Positions 1 through 6,983 of a stretch of 25,200 bases of DNA are shown here, piece by piece. The notes under the pieces were generated by a model. That model was not told the DNA's origin. It was given only the letters and a program-made list of their open reading frames with translations, and made no database searches. Each line of letters opens with the position of its first letter. Within the stretch, counting starts at the first letter, position 1. The stretch comes from CAZIPN01 sp964541225 (GTDB lineage Bacteria > Actinomycetota > Coriobacteriia > Anaerosomatales > JAAXUF01), in assembly GCA_964541225.1 (NCBI GenBank), contig CAZIPN010000028.1:1-25200 (forward strand), written 5' to 3'. A program made the position numbers and the translations under genes.

Positions 1-131
1 ACGATCGAAACCTGTCTTTGTGCCCACACGAATCCGGTAACGCTGAGCAAGAGAATGGCTGCTGGGACGAGGGCTGCGATTATCTGCTGGGTCTTGTGGG
101 ATCGTGCCGAGCGAGTCGGCCGTGACCTCAT
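1..131 (-). CDS. Membrane-anchored protein, N-terminal fragment (partial at left edge; possibly RpfB/YabE-like)
   Basis: A minus-strand reading frame starts at ATG 131-129 and stays open to the edge of the window (43 codons). The product begins with a basic stretch (MRSRPTRSARSHK) followed by a single hydrophobic segment, about residues 18-35 (IIAALVPAAILLLSVTGF), then WAQRQVSI. This looks like an N-in membrane anchor or uncleaved signal sequence. AGAGAGG lies 5 nt before the ATG as a ribosome binding site, and a candidate promoter lies about 60 nt upstream. In Bacillus the gene after metS-tatD is yabE, and in many Actinobacteria it is an rpfB-like gene; both encode secreted or anchored cell-wall proteins with DUF348/G5 domains. 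The identity here is inferred from position only, because no such domain lies inside the window. That a real gene starts here is fairly well supported. Confidence 0.6.
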   Translation of the reverse strand, partial: MRSRPTRSARSHKTQQIIAALVPAAILLLSVTGFVWAQRQVSI

Positions 132-189
132 CCAGACCTCTCTGAATCGGGGACATTTCAACCGTTCAGTAACGAGCGGCGGAGTTCAG

Positions 190-218
190 ATGCTAGCGCT
201 CACGAAGGGGCTTCGCAA
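190..218 (-). promoter_or_regulatory. Candidate sigma-70-type promoter for the partial membrane-protein gene
   Basis: On the minus strand TTGCGA (218-213) and TAGCAT (195-190) are separated by 17 nt and lie about 60 nt upstream of the ATG at 131. Each box matches the consensus at four of six positions. The intergenic stretch 132-423 otherwise contains only small inverted repeats (253-268 and 289-310) and no convincing gene. Confidence 0.35.
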
Positions 219-423
219 ACCCGCAGGTCGGCACGAATAGGTTCTTGAAGGGCCGTTGACGGGAACGGAACATCGCGTGTTCGCGGGAGTCCCAGGGGCT
301 CATTTGGGACCCACAACTGGCGTTTCCTGTCAATGCGAGGCGCAATGGGATGACCCGAAGAGACTGCATCTTTCTCAGCTTCAAGCGCGCTGGCAGACGA
401 AGCCGCGCGTGCCCGAAGACAGG

Positions 424-1029
424 CTACCGAGGACCGGATCGAACCGCCTCGACCAGGCTGGTGCCCACGTCGCGAGCCTGGCGAAGCGTGTGCGACTCGC
501 ACGCGATGTCACCTCGCTTGTCGGGCCCAACGGCCTCCACCGTGTGGTCAGTTGAGACCGAGAGAACAGCAAAAACGCTTCTGATCGGAGTGACGGCGCA
601 GCCCGTGCCAAACGGATCCCCACCACCTCCCACGACGAGTATCGCCCCAGGCCGCTTCGACGCACGGGGCTTCTCTCCAAGCACATACCGACGAGCCCAG
701 TACGGTTGACAGCGATCGAGCAACGTCTTGAGCACCGCAGGCACGGTTGCAAAGAAGACCGGCGTAGACACGACAATCGCATCTGACGTGTCGAGTTCCC
801 TGTACACCTCGTCCATGCGATCGCGCTGAATACAGCGTCCATCCGAGGAGCACGAATTGCATCCGAGACAGACGCCGACACTGGCATCGCGCGCCACAAG
901 CTTGATCGCATCGCCACCGGCGCTTCTGATCCCCTCAATCGTCGCGTCGAGCAGACTCTCGCTGTTACCGTGCCTGCGCGGGCTGCCCGCGATGCACAGC
1001 ACTCTCGGAGTGTGATCTGCCTCGGCCAT
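424..1029 (-). CDS. Iron-sulfur flavoprotein / NADPH-dependent FMN reductase family (flavodoxin fold)
   Basis: The 201-residue product has a flavodoxin-like fold and is probably a soluble electron carrier or FMN-dependent reductase. The N terminus carries the FMN-phosphate loop GSPRRHGNS at residues 15-23. Residues 54-66 (CLGCNSCSSDGRC) give Cys54-x2-Cys57-x2-Cys60-x5-Cys66, which fits the compact CX2CX2CX4-7C motif of archaeal and anaerobe iron-sulfur flavoproteins (Isf) that hold a 4Fe-4S cluster. STPVFFATVPAVLKTLLDR is the usual second flavin-contact region. The start at ATG 1029 overlaps the TGA of tatD by one base (TGATG), so translation is probably coupled. Frames extending further upstream run into tatD and are not needed. 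The physiological partner cannot be told from sequence. Family assignment is firm; the cluster is inferred from the motif. Confidence 0.85.
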   Translation of the reverse strand: MAEADHTPRVLCIAGSPRRHGNSESLLDATIEGIRSAGGDAIKLVARDASVGVCLGCNSCSSDGRCIQRDRMDEVYRELDTSDAIVVSTPVFFATVPAVLKTLLDRCQPYWARRYVLGEKPRASKRPGAILVVGGGGDPFGTGCAVTPIRSVFAVLSVSTDHTVEAVGPDKRGDIACESHTLRQARDVGTSLVEAVRSGPR

Positions 1030-1907
1030 CACGATGCCCGATCCAGCAGTCGTGTGGCGTTGCCGAAGGTCGCCGCCGAGAAGACCGCGCAATCCTCGTC
1101 GCGAACCTCGGCGAGCCGCGCTGCGGTGAACACGACAAGAGCGGGCTCGTTCTTCCTTCCTCGGAACGGCTCGGGCGCCATGAACGGACAGTCGGTCTCC
1201 GTGAGGATACGATCGAGCGGGACCATCGATGCTGCGGCCCGCACCTCATCCGCCTTCTTGAAAGTCACTGGCCCCGCGAAACTGACACAACATCCCAACT
1301 CAAGAAAGCGGTTGAGAGGCTCGGGCCCAAGGTTGTAGCAGTGGAGTATGCATCCTGCGTCGGGCAATCCAATGTCATGCAGGATCTCCTCGCCATCGGC
1401 ATGCGCTTCACGCAAATGGACGACAGCAGGAAGGTCGAGTTCTCGTGCCAGAGCGAGCTGACGGCGGAATGCCTCCCGCTGAACGTGGCGCGGAGAGTAG
1501 TCATAGTGATAGTCCAAACCGATCTCCCCAATCGCTGAAGTTCGAGCAGATGAGGCAAGGCGTCTCAGCTCGACCTCCACTTGAGAGTTCAGGTCCTTCG
1601 CATTGTGCGGATGCACTCCCACAACTACCCGAACCCGCGGCACTTGAACATCAGCAATTCCAGCGAGCGCAAGTATCTCGCGCCCATGCACGAGCCATGA
1701 TGGAAGATCTGCATACGTGCGAGCCGCATCCTCCGTCACATCAGCAATCGTGGCGATGAAGCCGACTCCCGCTCTAGCCGCTCGAGCCAAAGCGCTCGCA
1801 GGATCCTCGAGCATGTCGAGATGCGCGTGGCTGTCGGCTACAAGTCCTGACAAGTCAGGAGCCGCCACTGCGCGTCCTTTGGAGTCGACGAACAGCGTCT
1901 CAGCCAT
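1029..1907 (-). CDS. tatD: TatD family metal-dependent hydrolase / DNase
   Basis: A 292-residue TIM-barrel metallohydrolase of the TatD family, whose known members are 3'-5' exo/endo-deoxyribonucleases in DNA repair and turnover. The metal ligands are visible: His27 and His29 in DSHAHLD, Glu128 in AIGEIGLDYHYD, His164 in VVHLREAH, His189 in ILHCYNLG and Asp239 in TETDCPFMAP. About 20 residues precede the HxH motif, more than in the shortest TatD proteins, but ATG 1907 is the natural start because it lies only 2 nt after the metG stop. The gene sits between metG and an iron-sulfur flavoprotein gene as part of one transcription unit. The metG-tatD pairing is widespread in Gram-positive bacteria. 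The family call is secure; the exact substrate is not known. Confidence 0.93.
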   Translation of the reverse strand: MAETLFVDSKGRAVAAPDLSGLVADSHAHLDMLEDPASALARAARAGVGFIATIADVTEDAARTYADLPSWLVHGREILALAGIADVQVPRVRVVVGVHPHNAKDLNSQVEVELRRLASSARTSAIGEIGLDYHYDYSPRHVQREAFRRQLALARELDLPAVVHLREAHADGEEILHDIGLPDAGCILHCYNLGPEPLNRFLELGCCVSFAGPVTFKKADEVRAAASMVPLDRILTETDCPFMAPEPFRGRKNEPALVVFTAARLAEVRDEDCAVFSAATFGNATRLLDRAS

Positions 1908-1909
1908 GT

Positions 1910-3475
1910 CTACTCGGCAGGCTCAAGAATGCGCTGGAACAAGGCATCACCTTTCACGACCGGGTTCCCCACAGGGAGCAACCCCCATTCGCTCTGGGCT
2001 GCGAGATCCGTGATTGCCCCTGGATCGTCGAGCCCAAGCCGCGCGAAGACCTCCCGCGACGTGCTGGGCATAGTGGGCGCGGTGAACATCGCCGCGATGC
2101 GCACCGCTTCAAGTGCGTTGTACAGCACGGCGTGCAGGCGGGGTGTTGTATCGTCGGACTTCGCCAAGTTCCACGGAGCCGAGTCCTCAATGTAGCGGTT
2201 GGTGCGCTTGATGAGCTCCCATGCAGCTTCGAGCGCCCCAGCGTAGTCCAACCCTGCCATTCGACCGTCGACGGTGTCGAACAAGCCTATGGCAATGGAG
2301 CGCAGCTCCTCATCGTCGGAGGTTGGTTCAGGGGCAGCTGAGGGATCCGGAACACGAGAGTCGCAGTACTTCCCCACCATGTTGAACAGCCGAGAGACCA
2401 AGTTGCCCCAGTCATTGGCGAGATCACCGTTGTACCGCTGGATCATGCTCTCCACCGAAACCGAACCGTCGGCGCCAAACTGGACCTCTCGCAAGAAGTA
2501 GTAGCGGTACGCGTCCACGCCGAACTTCGCGACGAGGTCTGCCGGCGCCACGGCATTGCCCTTGGACTTGCTCATCTTCTCGCCTTTGGTGAGAAGAAAT
2601 CCGTGCGCGAACACCTGCTCCGGAATGTCGAGACCAGCAGCCATGAGCATCGCCGGCCAGATCACGCAGTGAAAGCGGATGATGTCTTTGCCCACGAAGT
2701 GGTACTGCGCGGGCCATCGCTTCGCGAAGAGTTCGGCCTTGGATGAGTCGCCGTAGCCGATCGCGGTGATGTAGTTGATCAGCGCATCGAACCACACGTA
2801 CACCGTGTGGCCCTCATCGAACGGCAGCGGGATCCCCCATTTCACATTTGCGCGCGAGATGGAGAGATCGTTGAGGCCTCCCCGAACAAACGAGAGCACT
2901 TCGTTGCGGCGCGTTTCGGGCTGGACGAAATCCGGATGCTCGTCGTAGTGCGCGAGCAATCGGTCTTGGTATGCCGAGAGCTTGAAGAAGTAGTTGTCTT
3001 CTTTGACGAACTCAACACGTCGGCCACACTGAGGGCATGCGTTGTCTTCGGCGAGTTGGTCTTCGGCGAAGTATGTTTCACACGGCACACAGTACCAACC
3101 TTCGTACGCGCCCTTGTAGATGTCACCACGCTCGTAGATCGTTTGGATGAATCTCTGCACTCCACGTTCGTGGCGAGGCTCGGTCGTTCTCACGAAGTCA
3201 TCGTTGGAGATGCCAAGCATGTCCCACGCTTCGCGATACTTGGCAGCGACTGAGTCCACCCAGTCTTGGGGAGAGACTCCTGCAGCCTCGGCCGCTTGGC
3301 CCACTTTCTGACCGTGTTCATCAAGCCCGGTCAGGAACCAGACGTCATCGCCGCGCAACCTGCGGTAGCGCGCCAGCGTGTCGGCAGCGATAGTGGTGTA
3401 GGCCGTGCCGAGGTGCGGAACGGAGTTAACGTAGTATATGGGGGTCGTGACGTAGAACGACTGCTTCTCTGTCAT
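1910..3475 (-). CDS. metG: Methionyl-tRNA synthetase
   Basis: This cytoplasmic class I aminoacyl-tRNA synthetase attaches methionine to tRNA-Met with ATP. The 521-residue product has the HIGH-type signature HLGT at 21-24 in PIYYVNSVPHLGTAYT. A single zinc knuckle is formed by Cys129, Cys132, Cys147 and Cys150. The WFDALINYITAIGY region follows, and the KMSKS loop is at 300-304 (GEKMSKSKGN). The C-terminal helical anticodon-binding domain is complete, but no EMAP/Trbp111-like tRNA-binding domain is appended, so it is the short form. It is the first gene of metG-tatD-flavoprotein. The abrB-like gene diverges upstream across 122 bp. Ribosome binding before the ATG is weak, with GGAG about 12 nt away. 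A small GC hairpin at 3517-3530 lies in the leader, but there is no room for a full T-box. Confidence 0.97.
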   Translation of the reverse strand: MTEKQSFYVTTPIYYVNSVPHLGTAYTTIAADTLARYRRLRGDDVWFLTGLDEHGQKVGQAAEAAGVSPQDWVDSVAAKYREAWDMLGISNDDFVRTTEPRHERGVQRFIQTIYERGDIYKGAYEGWYCVPCETYFAEDQLAEDNACPQCGRRVEFVKEDNYFFKLSAYQDRLLAHYDEHPDFVQPETRRNEVLSFVRGGLNDLSISRANVKWGIPLPFDEGHTVYVWFDALINYITAIGYGDSSKAELFAKRWPAQYHFVGKDIIRFHCVIWPAMLMAAGLDIPEQVFAHGFLLTKGEKMSKSKGNAVAPADLVAKFGVDAYRYYFLREVQFGADGSVSVESMIQRYNGDLANDWGNLVSRLFNMVGKYCDSRVPDPSAAPEPTSDDEELRSIAIGLFDTVDGRMAGLDYAGALEAAWELIKRTNRYIEDSAPWNLAKSDDTTPRLHAVLYNALEAVRIAAMFTAPTMPSTSREVFARLGLDDPGAITDLAAQSEWGLLPVGNPVVKGDALFQRILEPAE

Positions 3476-3597
3476 CTGTTTCAGGGCTCCGTAGCTGTGG
3501 GTAATACTGGAAGCACGGGCGTCGCCGCCCTGTCTCGCGAAGATTCTAACTGTTTCGAGTTCACCAGCTTCTCTTGTGGAACGAAAGGTGGCCGATA

Positions 3598-3843
3598 ATG
3601 CACGACACCGGGATCGTACGCAGGGTCGATGACCTTGGCCGGATCGTCATTCCCATGGAGCTGCGAAGGACACTCGGCATCAAGGTGAAAGACCCCATGG
3701 CAATCTTCGTCGAAGGCGATCGGATCATCCTCACCAAGCACAAGGACGCGTGCGCAATATGCGGAGCGGCTGATGTCGACACGGTAGACGTCAAGGGTCG
3801 GGCGGTATGCTTCGACTGCATCGCCGCCATCCGCAAGGGATAG
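3598..3843 (+). CDS. AbrB/SpoVT-family transition regulator with Cys4 C-terminal tail
   Basis: An 81-residue DNA-binding protein. Residues 1-47 are a swapped-hairpin AbrB domain very close to Bacillus AbrB (TGIVRRVDDLGRIVIPMELRRTLGI). The C-terminal tail carries Cys52-x2-Cys55 and Cys71-x2-Cys74, a zinc-knuckle-like pattern also seen in clostridial AbrB proteins; Bacillus AbrB lacks it. AbrB dimers or tetramers usually repress growth-phase genes. The start at ATG 3598 is chosen because AAAGGTGG lies 6 nt upstream and the family begins at this point; an earlier ATG at 3574 would add an unconserved MWNERWPI. The gene diverges from metG and converges on rsmI with 31 bp between stops. The same opposite orientation between rsmI and metS occurs in Bacillus subtilis. 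Targets cannot be read from this window. Confidence 0.9.
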   Translation: MHDTGIVRRVDDLGRIVIPMELRRTLGIKVKDPMAIFVEGDRIILTKHKDACAICGAADVDTVDVKGRAVCFDCIAAIRKG

Positions 3844-3874
3844 CCGACGACCCGGTGCTCGTCAGGCCAGTCAG

Positions 3875-4729
3875 TCACTTTCGGTTAGAGAGATCGTAGA
3901 TATCGTTTCGCGGCACACCGAGCTCTTTGGCGACCAGCTTGGCTGCGCCACCGCGCGTCATGCCCTCAGCCATCAGGGTCGTCACACGCCGCGCAGCCGC
4001 ATCCAACTGCGCGCCGCTCAGCGTCGCGCTCGGCTTGTCGGACTCGGCAACTGGCGGACCGACGAGCAGCACGACTTCGCCCTTGAGCGACTCGCGACCA
4101 GCGATTTCTCGGGCCACCTCTTCAACGGGACCCCTGACGACTTCTTCGTGGATCTTGGTGAGTTCGCGGGCCAACGCTGCCCGCCGACGCGGAAATGCCT
4201 CAGCCAGCGCCTGCAGCGTTGCCGCACACCTGCGAGGCGATTCAAAGAACACGAGGGTGGCGTCAAGCGTAGCGAGCGCATTCAGTTGGCGCCTCCTTTC
4301 GCCGGACTTCCTGGGAAGGAAGCCGCCGAAGTAGAAGCGCGTCATTGGCAGCCCGCTGGACACAAGACCCGCCAGAAGCGCTGATGCTCCAGGCAGCACC
4401 TCGACCGGCACGTCAGCATCGATGGCAGCCGAGATGAGCCGCGCACCCGGATCGGAAACGCCCGGAGTCCCTGCGTCTGAGACGAACGCAACAACATCGC
4501 CGGCGAGCATCCGGTCCACGAGCATCGGGGCGAGTCTTTCGATCGAATGCTCGTCGCACCGCTCGAGCCGCGTCGCGACGTCGTATCGTGCGAGGAGCTT
4601 GCGAGTGACCCGGGTGTCTTCCGCCGCAACAAGGTCGGCCGATCTCAATGCGTCGAGCACTCGCAGCGTCACGTCGCCGAGATTGCCAATCGGCGTCGCG
4701 CACACGAGCAGACGGCCGCTCCTAGGCAT
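3875..4729 (-). CDS. rsmI: 16S rRNA (cytidine-1402-2'-O)-methyltransferase RsmI
   Basis: A 284-residue SAM-dependent methyltransferase of the tetrapyrrole-methylase fold. It 2'-O-methylates C1402 in the ribosomal P-site region of 16S rRNA. The diagnostic motifs are present: ATPIGNLGD at 11-19, EDTR at 37-40, SDAGTPGVSDPG at 84-95, GFLPR near 136 and FESPRR near 162. The short C-terminal domain (about 225-284) is present and the protein is full length. Its ATG overlaps the stop of the upstream membrane-protein gene by 8 nt, so it is translationally coupled as the last gene of the glucokinase-to-rsmI unit. It converges on the abrB-like gene, and no clear terminator is visible in the 31-bp gap. 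Confidence 0.95.
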   Translation of the reverse strand: MPRSGRLLVCATPIGNLGDVTLRVLDALRSADLVAAEDTRVTRKLLARYDVATRLERCDEHSIERLAPMLVDRMLAGDVVAFVSDAGTPGVSDPGARLISAAIDADVPVEVLPGASALLAGLVSSGLPMTRFYFGGFLPRKSGERRRQLNALATLDATLVFFESPRRCAATLQALAEAFPRRRAALARELTKIHEEVVRGPVEEVAREIAGRESLKGEVVLLVGPPVAESDKPSATLSGAQLDAAARRVTTLMAEGMTRGGAAKLVAKELGVPRNDIYDLSNRK

Positions 4730-5894
4730 GCGGCGGCTGATCGTGCGGGGGGTCGAGCTTGCCGTCAGTCGTCGAGAACGGCGTGGCGGAGGGCGGTGGC
4801 GCAGGAGGCGCGGGCGGCGGGTAAGCTGGTCCGGGCGCCATCGGCGGGTAACCGAGCGTCGGCGCCATGGGAGGGTAGCCCGGCGCGGCTGCCGTCGGAG
4901 GCTGGTAGCTCGCGGGGTGTGTCGGCGTGTAGCCGGAGTAGCGATCGGCGGCTGTCGGCAGCGGAGCGTCCAGCCCCGTCATCTGCCTGAAGAACGCCGT
5001 CCACATCGACGCCTGGAAGATGCGCAGCACCATGCCGAAGACGAACGCAATCACATAGGAAATCGCGAACATGGCCGCTATCGAGCGAATCTCGCCGGAC
5101 GACAGGAACTCGGCGCTGGGTGCGAACATTATTCCGCTTGTTCCGAGAACCGTGAACCGCGCGACGAAGCCCACGAACGACTGGACCATGCTGACGACGA
5201 TGCTAAAACCGAACACGATGAGCAGGAACGCGAGCACGCTGCCGAATCGAGCACGGAACGCCGACCATCCTGCGGAAAGCGCGTCGCCCGCGGACCGATC
5301 TCCGATCAAGGCGTAGCGAATCGCCAGTGCCTCGAAGCCACCCAGCATGATGACGGCAATCACTGCAACGAGAAGAAGCAGAATGCCTCCACAGATGCCA
5401 GCCACGCCTGCTCCTGCGTTCTTGCCCACGGCGGCGACAATGCCGGCGACCAAAGGGATGGTCCCAACGAGGATGAGGCCGAGTGCCAATGCGCCGATCA
5501 CAAACTCGATTGCGAAGACGCGACCCATCCTACGCGCGCCGAAACTCCATGCGCCGCCAACCGTGGCGCTGCGCCCGGCCATGACCTCGCTCGTTTGGTG
5601 GATAAGCCCGCCGTAGCCTATGAGTTCCAGGGGAATTGAGAAGATCCCGAATAGAAACAACGCTCCACCGAACGCGAGAAACAACCCCACCACCGATGCG
5701 TCGGGAGTGCTGTTGTCGCGAATGGCGCTCACCAGTGAACCAACGGCGTCAGACCCGCCGGCCGCCACAAGAGCCGCCCCCATGATGACGGCGAGGCCGA
5801 GGAACACCACCCCGAGCACCGAAACCATGAAGGCCCAGATACTGCCGCGCCCCAGGGTTCGGAACGATCGAGAGATGATGTCTGAGTAGTTCAT
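4722..5894 (-). CDS. Multi-pass membrane protein with Pro-rich cytoplasmic-type tail (paralogue B)
   Basis: A 390-residue protein with about six hydrophobic segments between residues 20 and 310. It ends in a Pro/Ala/Tyr-rich tail (about 315-390) containing two GYPPMAP repeats and a run of PPPAPPAPPP. The membrane part resembles the glycerophosphodiester phosphodiesterase membrane-domain / DUF7847-like group of unknown function. Sequence blocks shared with the neighbouring upstream gene are SDIISRSFRTL at the N terminus, RYALIGD..AGDALSAGWSAFRARF in the middle and MWTAFFRQMTGLDAP before the tail. ATG 5894 is chosen because AAAGGGG lies 7 nt upstream and the start overlaps the preceding stop as ATGA; a longer frame to 6290 is a shadow of the upstream gene. 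It overlaps rsmI by 8 nt. The molecular role is unknown. Confidence 0.85.
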   Translation of the reverse strand: MNYSDIISRSFRTLGRGSIWAFMVSVLGVVFLGLAVIMGAALVAAGGSDAVGSLVSAIRDNSTPDASVVGLFLAFGGALFLFGIFSIPLELIGYGGLIHQTSEVMAGRSATVGGAWSFGARRMGRVFAIEFVIGALALGLILVGTIPLVAGIVAAVGKNAGAGVAGICGGILLLLVAVIAVIMLGGFEALAIRYALIGDRSAGDALSAGWSAFRARFGSVLAFLLIVFGFSIVVSMVQSFVGFVARFTVLGTSGIMFAPSAEFLSSGEIRSIAAMFAISYVIAFVFGMVLRIFQASMWTAFFRQMTGLDAPLPTAADRYSGYTPTHPASYQPPTAAAPGYPPMAPTLGYPPMAPGPAYPPPAPPAPPPSATPFSTTDGKLDPPHDQPPHA

Positions 5895-6961
5895 CTCGGG
5901 CCCCTTTCCGTAGACATGGTGAGCGGCGCCACGGCGTGTCGATCGCAGGATACAGGCACGAACGCCATCTGATCTCGGCCGGTGAGCTGACGCCAGAACA
6001 GGGTCCACACAACAGACTGCCACACCAAAGCGACGGTCAGCGCCAGAGCGGACACCAGCGCCACGGCCAGCGCGGCAATCGACGACACCACAACGGGGCC
6101 TGTGACATTGCCGGTGCCGGCCGACAGGGTCGCCGCACCAACCACAGCGACGACCACTACCAATGCAACAAGCGCAGCCATCGCCATCGCAATCCCCACG
6201 AGAACGCCCGCAACGATCAAGTACATCACGAGCACGTCGACGAAGCGCGCGCGAACCAGCTCCCACGCCTTGGCCAGAGCCTGCTTCCAATCACAGCGAT
6301 CGATCACCGCATAGCGAAGACCCAGCGACACCCATACGCCCAGAGGGATTCCCATGATTGAGACGACGGTCGACAGCGGCGCGAGCAACGAGTTGTTGGC
6401 GGCAATGGCGTTGGCATCCGGAAGCCTGCCCTCAAAGAGTGGCAAGGAGATCGTCGCGAAGAAGACCGCCGCCATAACCCCCAGGAAGATGAGACTCGGC
6501 AGGGCCGCGACGGCGAGCAGCGACACCGTCTTCCACCAGATGCCGAGTCCCTCACGCATTCCCGCCGAGGCGGACGCGAGTCCTCCCTCGGCGGAAACGT
6601 CCGTTTGCGCGATCACTCCAGCGGTGGCAGCTACGTCAAGCACGCCGAAGACCGCCCATATTGCGACGAGCGTCACGATCCCGAAAACGACCGGAGGCCA
6701 GTAGGCTGCCAGCCACTGCACAGCTGCGGTTACCTCAGACGCGAGCTGCAGTTGCGAGGAATCCCCCGAGGCGCCTCCCTGCGCCGCCTGCTGCTGTGCG
6801 ACTACGGTCGCCTGCGTGAGAACCGCCATCGGAGCCACAAGACCCCCGAAGAGCAGACCGTACAGCAGTGTCTGGATCGCCGAGATCGTGCCCAGCTTCC
6901 ACAACGCGCCGGTGCGACGCATTGTCTGGAACGAGTCGGTGATGATGCGACCGATATCCAA
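5891..6961 (-). CDS. Multi-pass membrane protein (paralogue A)
   Basis: A protein of about 356 residues with around six hydrophobic segments, homologous to the next gene downstream but lacking its Pro-rich tail. Shared blocks are IITDSFQTM at the N terminus, LRYAVID..DWKQALAKAWELVRARF in the middle and VWTLFWRQLTGRDQM near the C terminus. The start is unusual, with no suitably placed ATG. TTG 6961 is preferred because GGAAGG lies 6 nt upstream and it aligns with the initiator Met of the paralogue. An alternative TTG at 6991 would add ten residues (MTSAAGGRAF) and overlap the DUF362 gene by 8 nt. The stop overlaps the next ATG as ATGA. Function is unknown; a paired membrane complex with paralogue B is plausible from coupling and homology. 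Confidence 0.82.
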   Translation of the reverse strand: MDIGRIITDSFQTMRRTGALWKLGTISAIQTLLYGLLFGGLVAPMAVLTQATVVAQQQAAQGGASGDSSQLQLASEVTAAVQWLAAYWPPVVFGIVTLVAIWAVFGVLDVAATAGVIAQTDVSAEGGLASASAGMREGLGIWWKTVSLLAVAALPSLIFLGVMAAVFFATISLPLFEGRLPDANAIAANNSLLAPLSTVVSIMGIPLGVWVSLGLRYAVIDRCDWKQALAKAWELVRARFVDVLVMYLIVAGVLVGIAMAMAALVALVVVVAVVGAATLSAGTGNVTGPVVVSSIAALAVALVSALALTVALVWQSVVWTLFWRQLTGRDQMAFVPVSCDRHAVAPLTMSTERGPR

Positions 6962-6983
6962 GAACGCCCTTCCGCCAGCTGCG

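Noticed and set aside
3476..3597. T-box riboswitch upstream of metG
   Set aside because: Only 122 bp are shared with a divergent gene, and no T-box consensus or specifier stem is visible.
4422..5639. 405-codon plus-strand ORF opposite rsmI and membrane paralogue B
   Set aside because: Arg/His-rich low-complexity product antisense to two well-supported genes; a high-GC shadow frame.
5895..6290. N-terminal extension of membrane paralogue B
   Set aside because: Cys/Arg/Gly-rich sequence from another frame of paralogue A; ATG 5894 has a ribosome binding site and ATGA overlap.
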